This document shows, one piece after another, positions 25,390 to 37,370 of a DNA stretch of 64,000 nucleotides. The DNA is taken from contig QANZ01017357.1 in assembly GCA_003254925.1 (NCBI GenBank), forward strand, positions 13,706 to 77,705. The letters are read 5' to 3'. A program made the translations under genes and the position numbers. How positions within the stretch are numbered: the stretch's first letter is position 1; each line of letters begins with the position of its first letter. Below the pieces are notes generated by a model. The model had not been told where the DNA came from, did no database searches, and saw nothing but the letters and a program-made list of their open reading frames with translations. The stretch comes from Chamaecrista fasciculata (taxonomy: Eukaryota; Streptophyta; Magnoliopsida; Fabales; Fabaceae).

Positions 25390-25680
25390 GATCGTGAATT
25401 ATTATTGAGTCAACCATTTAGTCTCTAAATTATAGTATAATATGAATTAATTCCTAAAGTTTACACCATCATCAACTTTTGGTCCTTAAATTGTAAGAAA
25501 ATACGAACCAGTTCTTGAATTTTACACCATAATCAACCTTTTAATTCTTGAAATGTTAACTATTTTGGATCTTTACATTATCATCAGGAACCAACAGGTT
25601 AATAGTGGTGTAAAATTCAGAGACTCATTCGTATTTTCTTGCAATTCAGAAACTAAATCGTTAACTCAGTAATAATTCAG
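25390..25680. mobile_element. MITE with long imperfect inverted repeats
   Basis: The left arm reads GTGAATTATTATTGAGTCAA then CATTTAGTCTCTAAATT. The right arm, read in reverse, gives CTGAATTATTACTGAGTTAA then CGATTTAGTTTCTGAATT. Inner parts also pair (TTACACCATCATCAAC against the reverse of GTTAATAGTGGTGTAA). It is about 290 bp long, non-coding, and highly diverged between arms, so it is old. Confidence 0.65.
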
Positions 25681-27384
25681 ACAAAAAAAAATAAGTATTC
25701 TCTTATTAAATTAATAAAAACACTGATATTTGTATTCTTCCCTTGAATTTTACAACAATCTACTGGGCCTTTCTTAAGCATCATGTATGTAAAAGGATGG
25801 GAAAGGCTGTGGATCCAAACAGCAAACACCAAAGACCGACACTCAAATAAAATTAAAGAGGGAGGGGGGTCCAACGTCAAATCTTAAGTATTCGAGAAGA
25901 TAAGCATACTTTTCTTAATTAAGTGGTAGCAGGGCATCTAATTCTACTATCGCATATGCTTCATTTATTTGTTGCTAGGTACCGAGGAAAAAGCAGAGAT
26001 GCCACTACTCTACAAATACAGTAAAAAATAAATCAGCCAGCCGAACATAGTTTTATGATTTAAGTAAAAGTTTTTAAATATCATTGTCCTTAACTCATTT
26101 CAAATCCAAACAATTTTAAAGGAGCTTGATTATTCCATGACAATAACATATAATATCAGATATCAGATATGGGGGACGCGTATTAACACGCCACCAAATT
26201 GTCAAATATTAGGACCAAAAGGTTGAACATGGGCGAAGCAATCATTCAGAATAATATTTTTATACCAATATAATTAATGAACATAATTGAAGGAAGATCG
26301 TTACGTACTTAATCTCAAATGACTCCGCAATACATGAAATATGAGGGAACATTGAACATGGGCATAGCTATAACTGCATTTAGTGAAGAAGGCTGTACGT
26401 GTTTATTTTTATTTGAATATTTATATGTATCTAATCAAGAGGAATCCTTTTGATATAAATCAATACATAATTTAGAAGAAAAATAATACAATTCAGAAGC
26501 ATAAATACTTAATATTTCAAAGGGTTAAATTATCTAAAACAAAATACTAATATAGTATATTCAGTACTAATAATATAAATGTCTAGCAAATATTATCTTA
26601 ACTATTAGAGTAAATTACACTTTAGTATTATATGGTTTGGCCGAATTCTACTTTGATACCTTGTGGTTTAAAAGTGACATTATAATACCATGTGCTATTA
26701 TTTGTTAAAGCTTTAGTACCTTGAGTATTAATTTCGTTAGAAAACTAACTAAATTTGACATTTTTAAGGACATTTCGTAATTTTAACCAAATTTGTGGAT
26801 AAAAGACAATTTTATTACAAAGAAAAAAGAGGCTGGAATTACTAAAACACTTAAAAAATATTTAAATATCTTCAAAATAGTCTTTAAAAACAAAAAATTC
26901 TAGAAATATATTTTCATGAAAAAATGTATTTTGTTGGATTCGTTGGTAATGAGTAGATTCTAAATATGGAATTTATTTTTAAAAATTGTATCTCTATTCG
27001 TATTATTTTTTATTTGAAAATGCTATATTATGGTATCAGAACAAAAAGTCAAGTGAAATTTTTAATTCTTTTTGCTCTCGAATTTTTACTAAAACCTTAT
27101 AAAAATATGTAGATCTGAAATATAATGATTAAAATTTTAAACTATCTGATTTGCTAATTTATAAAAATTCTAAACTAAAAACTTACAATAAATACAAAAT
27201 CCATTGTGAGGTTGGAGTTTTTTTCTCAATAAAACTATTATGGACTCGTTTTTTGGGTCAATAGAAAAGTGCTAAAAGTCTAAAACATATGGGCCGAAAA
27301 CAAGTTTGTGTTTTAAGCCCAACAACTAAGAACCCCATTAACAGAACAGTGTTTAATTATTCTTAACATTCCTTTCCTTAAATT
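25681..27384. other. Intergenic, repeat debris, no gene seen
   Basis: AT-rich. Near 26611-26745 there is a degraded relative of the AGTAAATTACACTTTGGTAC family seen intact at 61322-61690 (AGTAAATTACACTTTAGTAT, TTTGATACCTTGTGGTTT). I see nothing else. Confidence 0.45.
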
Positions 27385-27630
27385 AAGTCTAAAATGTAAA
27401 GTTTGATTCTTGACATGAGATATAATTGTTGATGTGACATAATTATAGCCATTGATGTAATTTAATATTGAAAAATAATAAAAAATAATAAATTTTTTAA
27501 CCAATCAAACCTGTGTATGGAGTAATATAACTTGTTATATACAACTAACTCTTCCACGTGTCATTATTTTATTGATTCATGACCCATTACATCCCATATC
27601 AAGAATCAAACTTTGCATTACAGTCTAACC
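27385..27630. mobile_element. MITE, about 245 bp
   Basis: The left arm TAAGTCTAAAATGTAAAGTT, with TTGATTCTTGACATGAGATA following, pairs with the right arm. Read in reverse, that arm gives GGTTAGACTGTAATGCAAAG, then TTTGATTCTTGATATGGGAT. The centre is AT-rich. It lies about 460 bp upstream of the first PAP gene. Superfamily not determined. Confidence 0.65.
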
Positions 27631-28093
27631 ATATATAAAAGAATAAATGTAGAACAATAAATAATCCAAGTTTTTAATGGGCTTGATTCTCTTCTATTAT
27701 TCCATACTGTTACGAACTTGTTTGCATTTGGGCCTTGCGTACTTTGAATGTAGTATATCGTGGAGAAACTTTTGGGGTTCCCCAACAGCCAACACTTTTT
27801 TTTTGTTTTTCGGCCTGACCCAACAGCCAACACTATATTCTTTTTTTTGATGGAGAACTTTGTAACTAACTAACTACTAATGCCGCCTCTCTATACAAAC
27901 AACGTCACTAAAACAATGCAGGGGCGTTTCCGTCATTTGCTTGTACGAAATCCAAAATTCCCAAAGCGCCCATATTCTTTGCTTGTCTCTCACTCGATTC
28001 GATTCTCTTTACCAACCTTTTCTTGTTAGTTGTTACTCTTCCTTCTGCTTCTGCTTCTTCTTCATTTCCGTTCGTACCTGTTCCGTTACGATC

Positions 28094-30452
28094 ATGGGGA
28101 CCTTTAAAATGCAGTGTATGCCACTGCCGTTGTTCTTTCTCTCCCTGTTTTTCACTGTAGGATCAGCACATCACCATCGAAGCATCAGATTTCTACTGCC
28201 AGATTCTGCGCCGGAGAGGTACCTCCAGATGCCCTCAAATGGTGCACCCTTCAAGATTGCTCTCTTCGCCGACTTGCACTTTGGCGAGGACCCTTCCACC
28301 GATTGGGGTCCGATTCAGGACGTGAACTCCACTAGAGTCATGAATCGAGTTCTCGATGGCGAAACTCCAGGTGATTAATGTACTCCAAACTTTGATTCTC
28401 GAAACCTCCGTCCATTTGTTGGTTTCTAGTTTTTGTGTTATTCTCTACCAAATTGCTAATAAGGTAAATTGTGTGTGTGTGTTTGTGTTGACAGATTTTG
28501 TAATATATCTTGGCGATGTGCTTACGGCTAACAATTTAATGATTCCAAATGCAACCTTGTATTGGGATCAGGCAATTTCTCCCGCAAGAAGCAAGGGCAT
28601 ACCATGGGCTAGTGTATTCGGGAACCATGATGATGCTCCATTTGAGTGGCCATTAGAGTGGTTCTCTCCACCTGGAATACCGCCTATTATCTGCCCTCCC
28701 TCCTCTTCTTCAGCTTCAGGTATTATCACTATTAACTAATTAATTATTAGGTAAATTATTGTTTCTGTCCCCCTGAAGATTAATATTTTTTTTTTCGATT
28801 TTATTCTTTCATTTTTTTTTCTTTACTTACTAACTTCTCAATTTTTTTATATCAAATTGTAGCTCTCTCAATTATTAGACTTGTGATGTGAATGAATAGA
28901 TGGAAGGACAAAAATGATTGGAAGAAAAAAAATTGAGGGACTAAACTGAAAGGGTTAAGTTTTGGATGATCAAATTCAAAGTTAATTATCTTTTAAGAAT
29001 AAGAAAGTGAAAATTAATGTAAATATTACATATTTACATCTAAAGGTCATAATTATATCTACTTGGCATGGGAGATTGAAATCAAGTACTAAAACTAATT
29101 ATCACATACTTTATCTTTGAGACTTCAAAAGTGTTACTGAATGATTTGCTTGCTGAAAGTTCTAAATGCTGAGTAAAGTCTATACTGTTATTAGGGCAAG
29201 GAAAACATGATATTTACTCTCATTCTCTTCCCATGATAAGAGTAAAAATATGAGAATATATCTTCAGTGAAACCCATCATGATCTCCAAATTTTCAGCAG
29301 ACGAAGATTGTAGCTTCAAGGGCACTGGACGGTTGGACCTGATGAAAAATGAGATCAAGAACCACGCCTCTTTTTCTAAGAGTGGTCCTAAAGATCTTTG
29401 GCCAAGTGTATCCAACTATGTCATTCAACTCTCATCTTCAGATGATCCAAATTCACCTGTGGCTTTCCTTTACTTCCTTGATTCCGGTGGTGGTACCTAT
29501 CCAGAAGTAATTTCTAGTGCCCAAGCAGAATGGTTCCGGAACAAAGCTGAAGTGATTAATCCTGATTCAAGGTAGAAACAAAGCATAACATCAGATTGTC
29601 ATTTTTCTTTAAAGTGAAATGCACTTTAGCTGCTCGCCTGGCTAAGAAGAATCATATGTATATATATAATAGGAAATTAATTAAACAAATCATTAATTTC
29701 TAGTTCGTTGTTTCTATGAAGGTGTCAAGTAAGACATGTTAAGAAAGAATTCATTACAGTTCTGACTTCTCTTACTGATACTCGCATTTTTCTTATCATC
29801 CAAACAAACCATTTTATGACAGAGTGCCCGAGATTATTTTCTGGCATATACCAAGTGAAGCCTATAAGGAAGTCGCTCCCAAGTCCGGAATACCCAAACC
29901 TTGTGTGGGATCAATCAACTTGGAAGAGGTTGCTGCTCAAGAAGCTGAAACGGGCATCATGAAACTCCTTGAGGATAGAACTTCTGTCAAGGTAAGACCA
30001 AAGCCTACATGGTTTATATAAGATTTGTGAGAGTGCTTGTGGGCTGTAGCTTATAGTTGCAAGCAAGATCAGAATTGGATTATAGTTTGACTTCAAATGT
30101 GTAACTAATCTGATATGTGCTAGATAGTAAGATCTAAATTGGAAAATCATCTAAAAGTTCATGTCATATGATGATTCAATGAACTCGCTTCCATGCATAC
30201 AAGTGGGATTCTGTTAAGCTGTCTTCCTTTTCATAACCGCAGGCAGTATTTGTTGGACACAACCATGGACTGGACTGGTGCTGCCCATACAAGAAACTGT
30301 GGCTATGCTATGCTAGGCACACTGGCTATGGTGGCTATGGAAGTTGGCCTAGAGGAGCTAGAATTATAGAAATCACTCAGAATCCCTTTTCTCTTCGATC
30401 TTACATAAGGATGGAGGATGGCCATGTTCATAGTGATGTTGACTTGAGTTGA
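28094..30452 (+). CDS. Purple acid phosphatase 16-type metallophosphatase, copy A
   Basis: Five exons give 384 codons plus stop: 28094-28370, 28495-28719, 29298-29571, 29823-29991, 30243-30452. A signal peptide covers about 1-25. Metallophosphatase motifs run in order: ADLHFGE (Asp60, His62), YLGDV (Asp100), GNHDD (Asn136, His137), FWHIP (His267) and GHNHG (His321, His323). The Tyr that follows GD in typical purple acid phosphatases (GDxxY) is absent (GDVLTAN). Arabidopsis relatives of this group (PAP14/16/28/29 type, related to yeast Dcr2) are often labelled 'probable inactive', although the di-metal ligands look complete here. The intron 2 acceptor is a CAGCAG tandem site, so Ala168 may be optional. 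It is the first of a tandem pair with 31267-33980. Confidence 0.9.
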
Positions 30453-31266
30453 AAATCCTTCCTGAGAGCCCAAGCAATACCTACATGGCTTAACCAGAGA
30501 AAAAAAAAACACTTTCAAATAATCTTCAATCAAGCTCCCCTTCTTCCCCATATTGTGAATTGTGATGTATATAATACCTGATTTCCCACATACTACTATT
30601 AGAACCTTGTTCGTGAAGAGCGCTTTCATGATGATTTATAGCGGTATTCATTTTCGTCATGTGCCTCCAGCTGTATTTGTATAACTTATCTATGTAAATT
30701 GTACTTCAGATTCTGAGAATTAGAGAATACATCTACTTCACACCGATATAGAAGAGAATTTTTAGATAAACATCTAGTTTCTCTGGCTTGTCCAATCACG
30801 TTTTAAACTTATAATACATGCAATTCAACATGCTTACGTGATACAACTTCCTTTTCACTTGCCATACTAAATGGCTGATCCTCATAAAATTTGAACTTCT
30901 GAATCATACTTTCATAATGAGAGCTTAACATATATCATTCATTGCCATACTGTATAGTATACGTAATAATGCTTGATTAGACTAAATAACCTTGAATGAG
31001 CTAGTTGATAATCTAATTTAGAAAAAAGTTCAATGACTAATGGCGCAAGAATCAGCTACAGAAGTTACCAGACACGAGAATTGTGAATTAAGAAAGGTTG
31101 CCATACCATTAGTTAGAGAGTGCTTTTCTATAAACTCTGACTGCAGTATGCCATCTCACTACAATTCCAATCGCCAAAAAATCGCAATCGACGTCACCAA
31201 ACAATCGTTTATTCTGCTTCTGCATTTCCCGCCGGCACTAATTCCGTTCTCCCTCCGGTTACGGTA
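30453..31266 (+). other. Downstream flank of PAP copy A / promoter of copy B
   Basis: About 800 bp with no gene. Segments near 30810-30920 and 30990-31160 reappear, diverged, downstream of copy B (about 34480-34770 and 34985-35150). This shows the duplication carried 3' flanking DNA as well as the gene. Confidence 0.6.
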
Positions 31267-33980
31267 ATGGCGACCTATAAATATCTGTGGACGCTTTTAC
31301 CCTTATTGTTTCTCTCTGCGTTGTTCACCGTACGATCGGCAGATCACTACCTTTTACCGCAAAGCTTCAGATTACTACTGCCGGATTCTTCGCCGGAGAG
31401 GTATCTCCAGATATCACCGAGTGGTGCGCCTTTCAAGATAGCTCTCTTCGCTGACTTACATTTCGGAGAGGCCGCCTCCACCGATTGGGGCCCACTTCAA
31501 GACGTAAACTCCACTAGAGTCATGAATCAGGTGCTCCATGATGAAACTCCAGGTGATTATAACTTCGATTCTGAAATCTTTAACGACGACATAAGAAAGG
31601 TCCGTCAGTGGATTTTTTTTCTTTTTTTTTTGGTTTCTGATTTTTCGTATTCTTGGGTTTCAATTGCTAATGGAGTGAATTTTGTGTGAGTGTTGACAGA
31701 TTTTGTCATATATCTTGGTGATGTGATTACGGCTAACGATATAATGATTCAAAATGCAAGCCTGTATTGGGATCAAGCAATTTCTCCAGCAAGAAACAGG
31801 GGAATACCATGGGCAAGTGTATTCGGCAACCACGATGATGCTCCATTTGTGTGGCCATTAGAGTGGTTCTCTTCATCTCGAGATCCTCCTATTCGCTGCC
31901 CTCCAGGTACGTCTTTATTATTTTTTAACTATTCGACTAAACTGCCGTATTAGTCCCTTCAAAATGACTTATCTTCTCAATTTTTTCCTGTAAGCATTTT
32001 AATTTAGGCCCTCAATAATTATTTTTTCCAAATCATTCTTCTCGATCCTTTTATATGACTGACCAAACTGAGAAATTAGACATGTGACTTCAATAAATTG
32101 ACGGATAACAATTATTGGAGAAAAAAAATGAAAGAGTAGTTTAACTAATCGTTGTTGTTATGATCATGTATTCACTTGGAATGAAGATCAAAATTAAGCC
32201 CTAAAAGGCTAGAATTATCTGTGACTGATCTTTGAGACTAAAACGCATTAATGAATCAATTGTAAGTATACATAGGCCAAAGCTGTTAGAAATAATTAGT
32301 TAGGTTTGATATTTCAGTTACTGTAAATAGGCTTTGTTATTAGCTTTATTCATTAGCTAATATGAGTCTATAAATACCATATTGTACGACACTTCAGACT
32401 TAATGAAAATACACATTCTATAATCATGGTATCAGAGCCAATACGTATAAGCTCATTAGGGAAAAACCAAAATGGCCGACTCCAGCGCTCAGAACTCTGA
32501 AGCAGCTAGCTTGCTGAAAGTCCTGTGAAGAATAAAAAATCGGTGTAGTTTGTGTTCAAATTTTTTTACTATACAAGGGCAGGGCAAACGTTACCGCTCT
32601 CACCCTCTTCTCCTAAGAGTAAATATATGGATATATCTTCATCTTGATTTTTCAGGAGTGGAAGAATGCAGCTTCAAGGGCACTGGACGGTTAGAGCTGA
32701 TGAAAAATGAGATCAAGAACAATGCGTCATTCTCCATGAATGGTCCGACAGATCTTTGGCCAAGCGTATCCAACTATGTCCTTCAAATCTCATCATCAGA
32801 TGATCCAAAGTCACCAGTGGCTTTTCTTTACTTCCTTGGTTCTGGTGGAGGTTCCTATCCAGAAATCATTTCTAGTGCCCAAGCAGAATGGTTTCGGAAC
32901 AAATCAGAAGAGATTAATCCTGATTCAAGGTAGAAAAAGGGCATGGAATCATATATCCCCTTTCTTTAAAGCTAAGTGCTGCTCACCTAGCTAAGAATTA
33001 TAGTTTTTTTAGGAAATTAATTGAACAACTTTGTTAATTTCTTATTTTTGTTCATTCATTAAAGACATCAAGTAAGATATTTTGAAAATCAGTTCATTAC
33101 ACTTTGTCTTTTCTTATTCATTTTCCACGTTTTTTCTTATCATCCAAAGTCTGACAGGATTCCTGAGATGATTTTCTGGCATATACCTAGTGAAGCCTAT
33201 AAGGAAGTGGCTCCTAGGTCCGGTATACCCAAACCTTGTGTGGGATCAATCAACGAGGATGAGGTTGAAGCTCAAAAGGCTGAAACTGGCATCATGAAAC
33301 TCCTTGAGGAAAGAACTGCGGTCAAGGTTAGATCAAAGCCTGCTTGCCATATTAAGATATATGATCAACTGCACAATATCATACATGTAGGGCATAATTG
33401 TAAGCAATGTCAGAATTGGATAATAGTTTGACTTCAAATGTATACACTGATCTGATATGTTCTATGTAATATAATCTAGTTTGGTGGTAAGATTATTCTT
33501 GGATTCCCTTGTTACTGATTAGAACTTGTCACCATCAGAGTCTTGTTTACATGGGAAGTCTTCCAAAAACTCATGTTCTACAGTGATTCAATAAATGGAC
33601 ACGAGTGGGGTTGTGTTAAGTTGTTTTTCATTTCATATCTGCAGGCAATATTTGTCGGACACAACCATGGATTGGATTGGTGCTGCCCATACAAGAAACT
33701 ATGGCTATGTTATGCTAGGCACACTGGCTATGGTGGCTATGGAAATTGGCCTAGAGGAGCTAGAATTTTAGAAATCACTCAGACGCCCTTTTCTCTTCGA
33801 TCTTGGATTAGGATGGAGGATGGCCAAGTTCACAGTGAAGTTGTCTTAAGTCAAGCAATACCAAGTCAAGCAATATCTATACAAGAGCAAACACTTAAAG
33901 AGATTTATACAGTAATTTTTTTTTTCTGTTTTTTGTTTAATTTCTCTTTAATTAAGTTCCCATTTTTCAACATGCGGTGA
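31267..33980 (+). CDS. Purple acid phosphatase 16-type metallophosphatase, copy B with extended C-terminus
   Basis: Five exons give 423 codons plus stop: 31267-31552, 31700-31906, 32656-32929, 33158-33326, 33645-33980. Exon phases are identical to copy A. A signal peptide covers about 1-25 ([20 protein letters not shown]). All metal-ligand motifs are kept: ADLHFGE, YLGDV, GNHDD, FWHIP, GHNHG. The C-terminus differs. Where copy A stops after HSDVDLS, copy B has lost about 22 bp including that stop and reads on for 42 residues, ending in a very hydrophobic run ([19 protein letters not shown]). The extra piece could be a tail anchor or an unselected read-through of 3' UTR. Intron 2 has gained an LTR fragment. 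Whether the longer protein is stable cannot be judged from sequence. Confidence 0.85.
32284..32512 (+). mobile_element. Short Copia-type LTR fragment inside PAP copy B intron 2
   Basis: A 143-bp LTR (32284-32426) starts TGTTAGAAATAATTAG and has a TATAAATA box. It is followed directly by a primer-binding site TGGTATCAGAGC (32427-32438), complementary to initiator tRNA-Met. A short trace of the gag start follows. The element is broken: only the 5' LTR, primer site and a few tens of bases remain. It is absent from the matching intron of copy A, so it inserted after the gene duplication. Confidence 0.72.
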
Positions 33981-36773
33981 TGTAGAATTGTAGAATGTAG
34001 ATAGTACCCGATTGCCCACATACTTCTCTTAGTTAATAGAAGTCAACTTTAGAATTCTTCATAATGTTTGATTGCCCAGACCTGACGAAAGAAAGGCAGA
34101 AGAAGAATCTAAATTCAATAAAAAGGGAAGTATCCTTCTTCTATTGCTTGCATAGAACCCTGTTTGTGAAGAGAACTTTCATGAAGATGTACAGCATAAC
34201 ATCATATTCTTTTCCGACATGCCTCTGGTTATTTTTGTACGACTTATTGATGTAAATCTTAAGATTCTGAGAATTAGAGAATATATGCCACTGTAGAACC
34301 GATTATTCATTTAACAGATGCTTGAACCTTTTATTTTTAATTTAAAATGTGATCCTTTCATATAAAAAAATAGGTTGTTTGGCCCCTCACTGTCAACTAG
34401 ATAAGACTAGTTAGGGTGGAAGGAATACACTATATACCTTCACTATATAACATAATTGCAGTGATGGCATGATTCATTGTAGTAGGACATGAAGTTATAA
34501 TATATGACCTTTGGTTTTTTAATATTCAACATGCTTATGTGATATATCTTTCTTTTGACTGAACGTGATGATTGGCCGACCCACATGAAATGTGAACTTT
34601 TAAATCCATGTTTTTGTAATGAGAAATTTAGCAGGAGATGAAGCTATAATATTTGAACTCTAGTTTTAATTTTCAACATGCATAAGTGATATGACTTTCT
34701 TTTAACTGAACATGATAATTGGCTGACCCACGTAAAATTTGAACTTTTAATTCGTGTTTCCAATTATGTAAAGTTGGGGTTATTTGAAGTTTAAAAAGTT
34801 TTAGAGAGAGACGGTGAAAGAGAAAATGCAAGTCTTACGTATTTGATTATTTTAATATATGAAAATTTCTCTCTCAATTTCTTATTTCTCTCTAAACTTC
34901 ACAAAGTTCACAAAACCTCCACTTTAGAAGATCCAAACCAGAAATAGTAGGGTCTTATTAAACCAAGAACAATAATAGCTAAATGATCTTTGGCTAGTTG
35001 AGAATATAATTTAGAGACAGTTCAATGAATAAGGGGTCAAAAATCAGCTGCTGAATTAACAAAGCTTGTTATTGCATTAGTTAGTGAATGCTTTTCTATA
35101 ATTCTGCTTGAATAAACATTTTGGTCTGTCCCACTACAAATAAACTCACAGCTCAACAGTTAAAATAGACAAATCAAAGTTCTAAAAAATCCTTCATATT
35201 CAATACCCTGTTGGGTCTTTCGGCCAAAAAAAAAACCCTGTTGGGTCATTCAAAGTTGAAACAGCAGGAAAGCGACTTCTTTCTTCCTGTTAGACAACTA
35301 ATGAAAGGGAAAAGTATTTTATAGAATTCAGTGCATTCACAACTTTTCTTGGACACCTTACCCTTGTTCATGGACCACTCTAAGAATTAGGAGGGCTCCA
35401 GTTTAAATTCTATGTTAAGTCAAAAACATGCTCACATGAAGTATCATACAGAAGACTGGGTCCAACTTTCATATAAAAATTAATAACTCATTGCCTCATT
35501 GAAAAATCCAAGTAAACATTCATACACTTCTTTTTCCAATGATTTCAGCAGGAAAACAGAACTCCGCTGGATTGTTCTAAATTTACAGCTTGTAAGTTAA
35601 ATCATATGGAAGCAAGGGTGGTTCAAGTATTTATTGAAATGCTGACTCTGTAGCGAACAATGATTTATCATTTATGTGAATGAGTTCACCATTGTCTTTG
35701 ATGTGTCACTTTCACCCAAGATTCTTTGTCTTTTTCCTCTCAAATTTCACATACGATTTTTAAACCCATGTACATATGTATAGTCAACGGATAATGTGTA
35801 TTTGTAATATGTAGAGGAACAAGGAGCATGTCCCACAACCAACGGCAACAGTTTTAACTTATGACCTATCTAATCTAAGCCTTGGCTGCTCTGAATCCTG
35901 TAATAGAAACCACAAGGGAATAATATTTAATGGGTGTAAGTGTAATTCTTCACTTATTGTAAGACATAATAATCACCCCCACCATAAATGTAAATTCACA
36001 GACAAATGCACTTATGAATGCCCTTGTGTACATAAGATTTGACATTTTATATCTAAAATTTGACTCAGTTTGAATCAGAACAACTCTAGTTAAGTATGAT
36101 TAAAATAATTATTACTTCTAGTCTATCACTTCAATTAATGAGAATTTATCCTCACAGTGAAATATTATAGAGCTGGAATAACAATGCCAAATATAACTCC
36201 AATGGCATGTGCATGTCACATGTGGTGCAGTCTTCATTTCAAGCTCTGACAAATGGATAATATATAGTTAGGTGTAGGATGTGCAACTTAGAACCATGGA
36301 AAGGTTAAACGTAAACATTCGAGTGGCGTGGAATTTGTCAAGTGGGTCTCGGTAATGAATAATTCATCAACAAACACCGTTTTAAAAAAAATACTACGAA
36401 ATTGATTTATTGTCAAGTACATACCAAATGTTCCGTTTAGTCAAAAGAAAAGAATAAATGTGTTGTTAGGTGTGTGCTTTTAAACAAGAATAGAGTATTG
36501 ACCCTCCACCACCTAATCACAAAGTTTAAAGAACAACACATTTTTCAATACTAAGTTGCACTAAGTTCAAATTTTCCCATCCTATTTTCCGTGATCCCTA
36601 TGATTTAGCTCATAAAATATATAATTATAATTAATTTGGTTTTTTCCTAAAATATTAATTCAAATTTAACAGTAAATATGAATTTTTAACCTCAATTAAG
36701 TAAATTTAAAATTACATCAAATTTATTATTAAGTTTCAATTGATATCTTTAAAAATTGGATTGAATTCATTGT
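33981..36773. other. Intergenic, PAP 3' flank and AT-rich DNA
   Basis: The first 1.2 kb is the duplicated PAP flank described in the duplication entry. From about 35160 to 36770 the DNA is AT-rich and non-coding. I see no gene. Confidence 0.55.
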
Positions 36774-36783
36774 AATGGTATCT

Positions 36784-37360
36784 AGGGGTGTTCATTGGGT
36801 TGGGCCAACCCGCCAACCCGCTCAAACCAACCCAACCCACTAGTTTGGGTTGGTTTGGGTTGGGCTGACGGGTTGGTTTGGGTTCAAAAAGTTGAGCCCG
36901 TTGTGGTTTGGGTTGGGCTGCGGTTTTCAAGATTTTGAGCCCGCTCAACCCAACCCAACCCGCCGGCCTGCAAAAATATTAAATAAAAAATAAAATTAAT
37001 TTTTATTTAGTCAAAATTATATTTTAATATCACAAATAATATTATTTTTACAATTTGGTCAATTAATAAATTTTTATTCTCAATTTAGTCCATAAAAAAC
37101 AAATTGTGAAGGACCAAATTAAAGAAAAAAAATTTAAGAGGGACCAAATTTTTTATAAAATAAATATATAAAAAATAAAAAAATTAGTATGGGCTAACCC
37201 GCCAACCCAACCCAAACCAACCCGCCACTGTTTGGTTTGGGTTGGTTTGGGTTGATTCAATTATTTTCTTTAGCCCAACCCAACCCAATCCGCCAAATAA
37301 ATTAGTGAGCCTGAACCAACCCGCCCTAAACCCAACCCAACCCAGCCCGTGAACACCCCT
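36784..37360. mobile_element. Mutator-type MITE rich in AACCC / GGGTT, 577 bp
   Basis: Terminal inverted repeats AGGGGTGTTCA and TGAACACCCCT are perfect. A perfect 10-bp direct repeat AATGGTATCT lies outside both ends (36774-36783 and 37361-37370), the size typical of Mutator-like elements. The sub-terminal DNA is an array of CAACCC and GGTTGGGTT words in both orientations, so the element can fold on itself. No transposase is present. Confidence 0.85.
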
Positions 37361-37370
37361 AATGGTATCT

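Larger units (their letters stand above)
28094..35150 (+). repeat. Tandem segmental duplication carrying the two PAP genes
   Basis: Copy A with flank (28094 to about 31160) and copy B with flank (31267 to about 35150) are homologous along their length: same exon borders, related introns, and shared 3' flank words such as TTAGTTAGAGAGTGCTTTTC against TTAGTTAGTGAATGCTTTTC. Copy B is longer because of the LTR fragment and a second internal doubling of flank sequence at about 34480-34640 / 34636-34770. Confidence 0.8.

Noticed and set aside
31553-31599. Longer exon 1 of PAP copy B ending at ATAAGAAAG/GTCCGT
   Set aside because: It would be out of phase with exon 2, and copy A and the family join ETP directly to DFVIYLGD.
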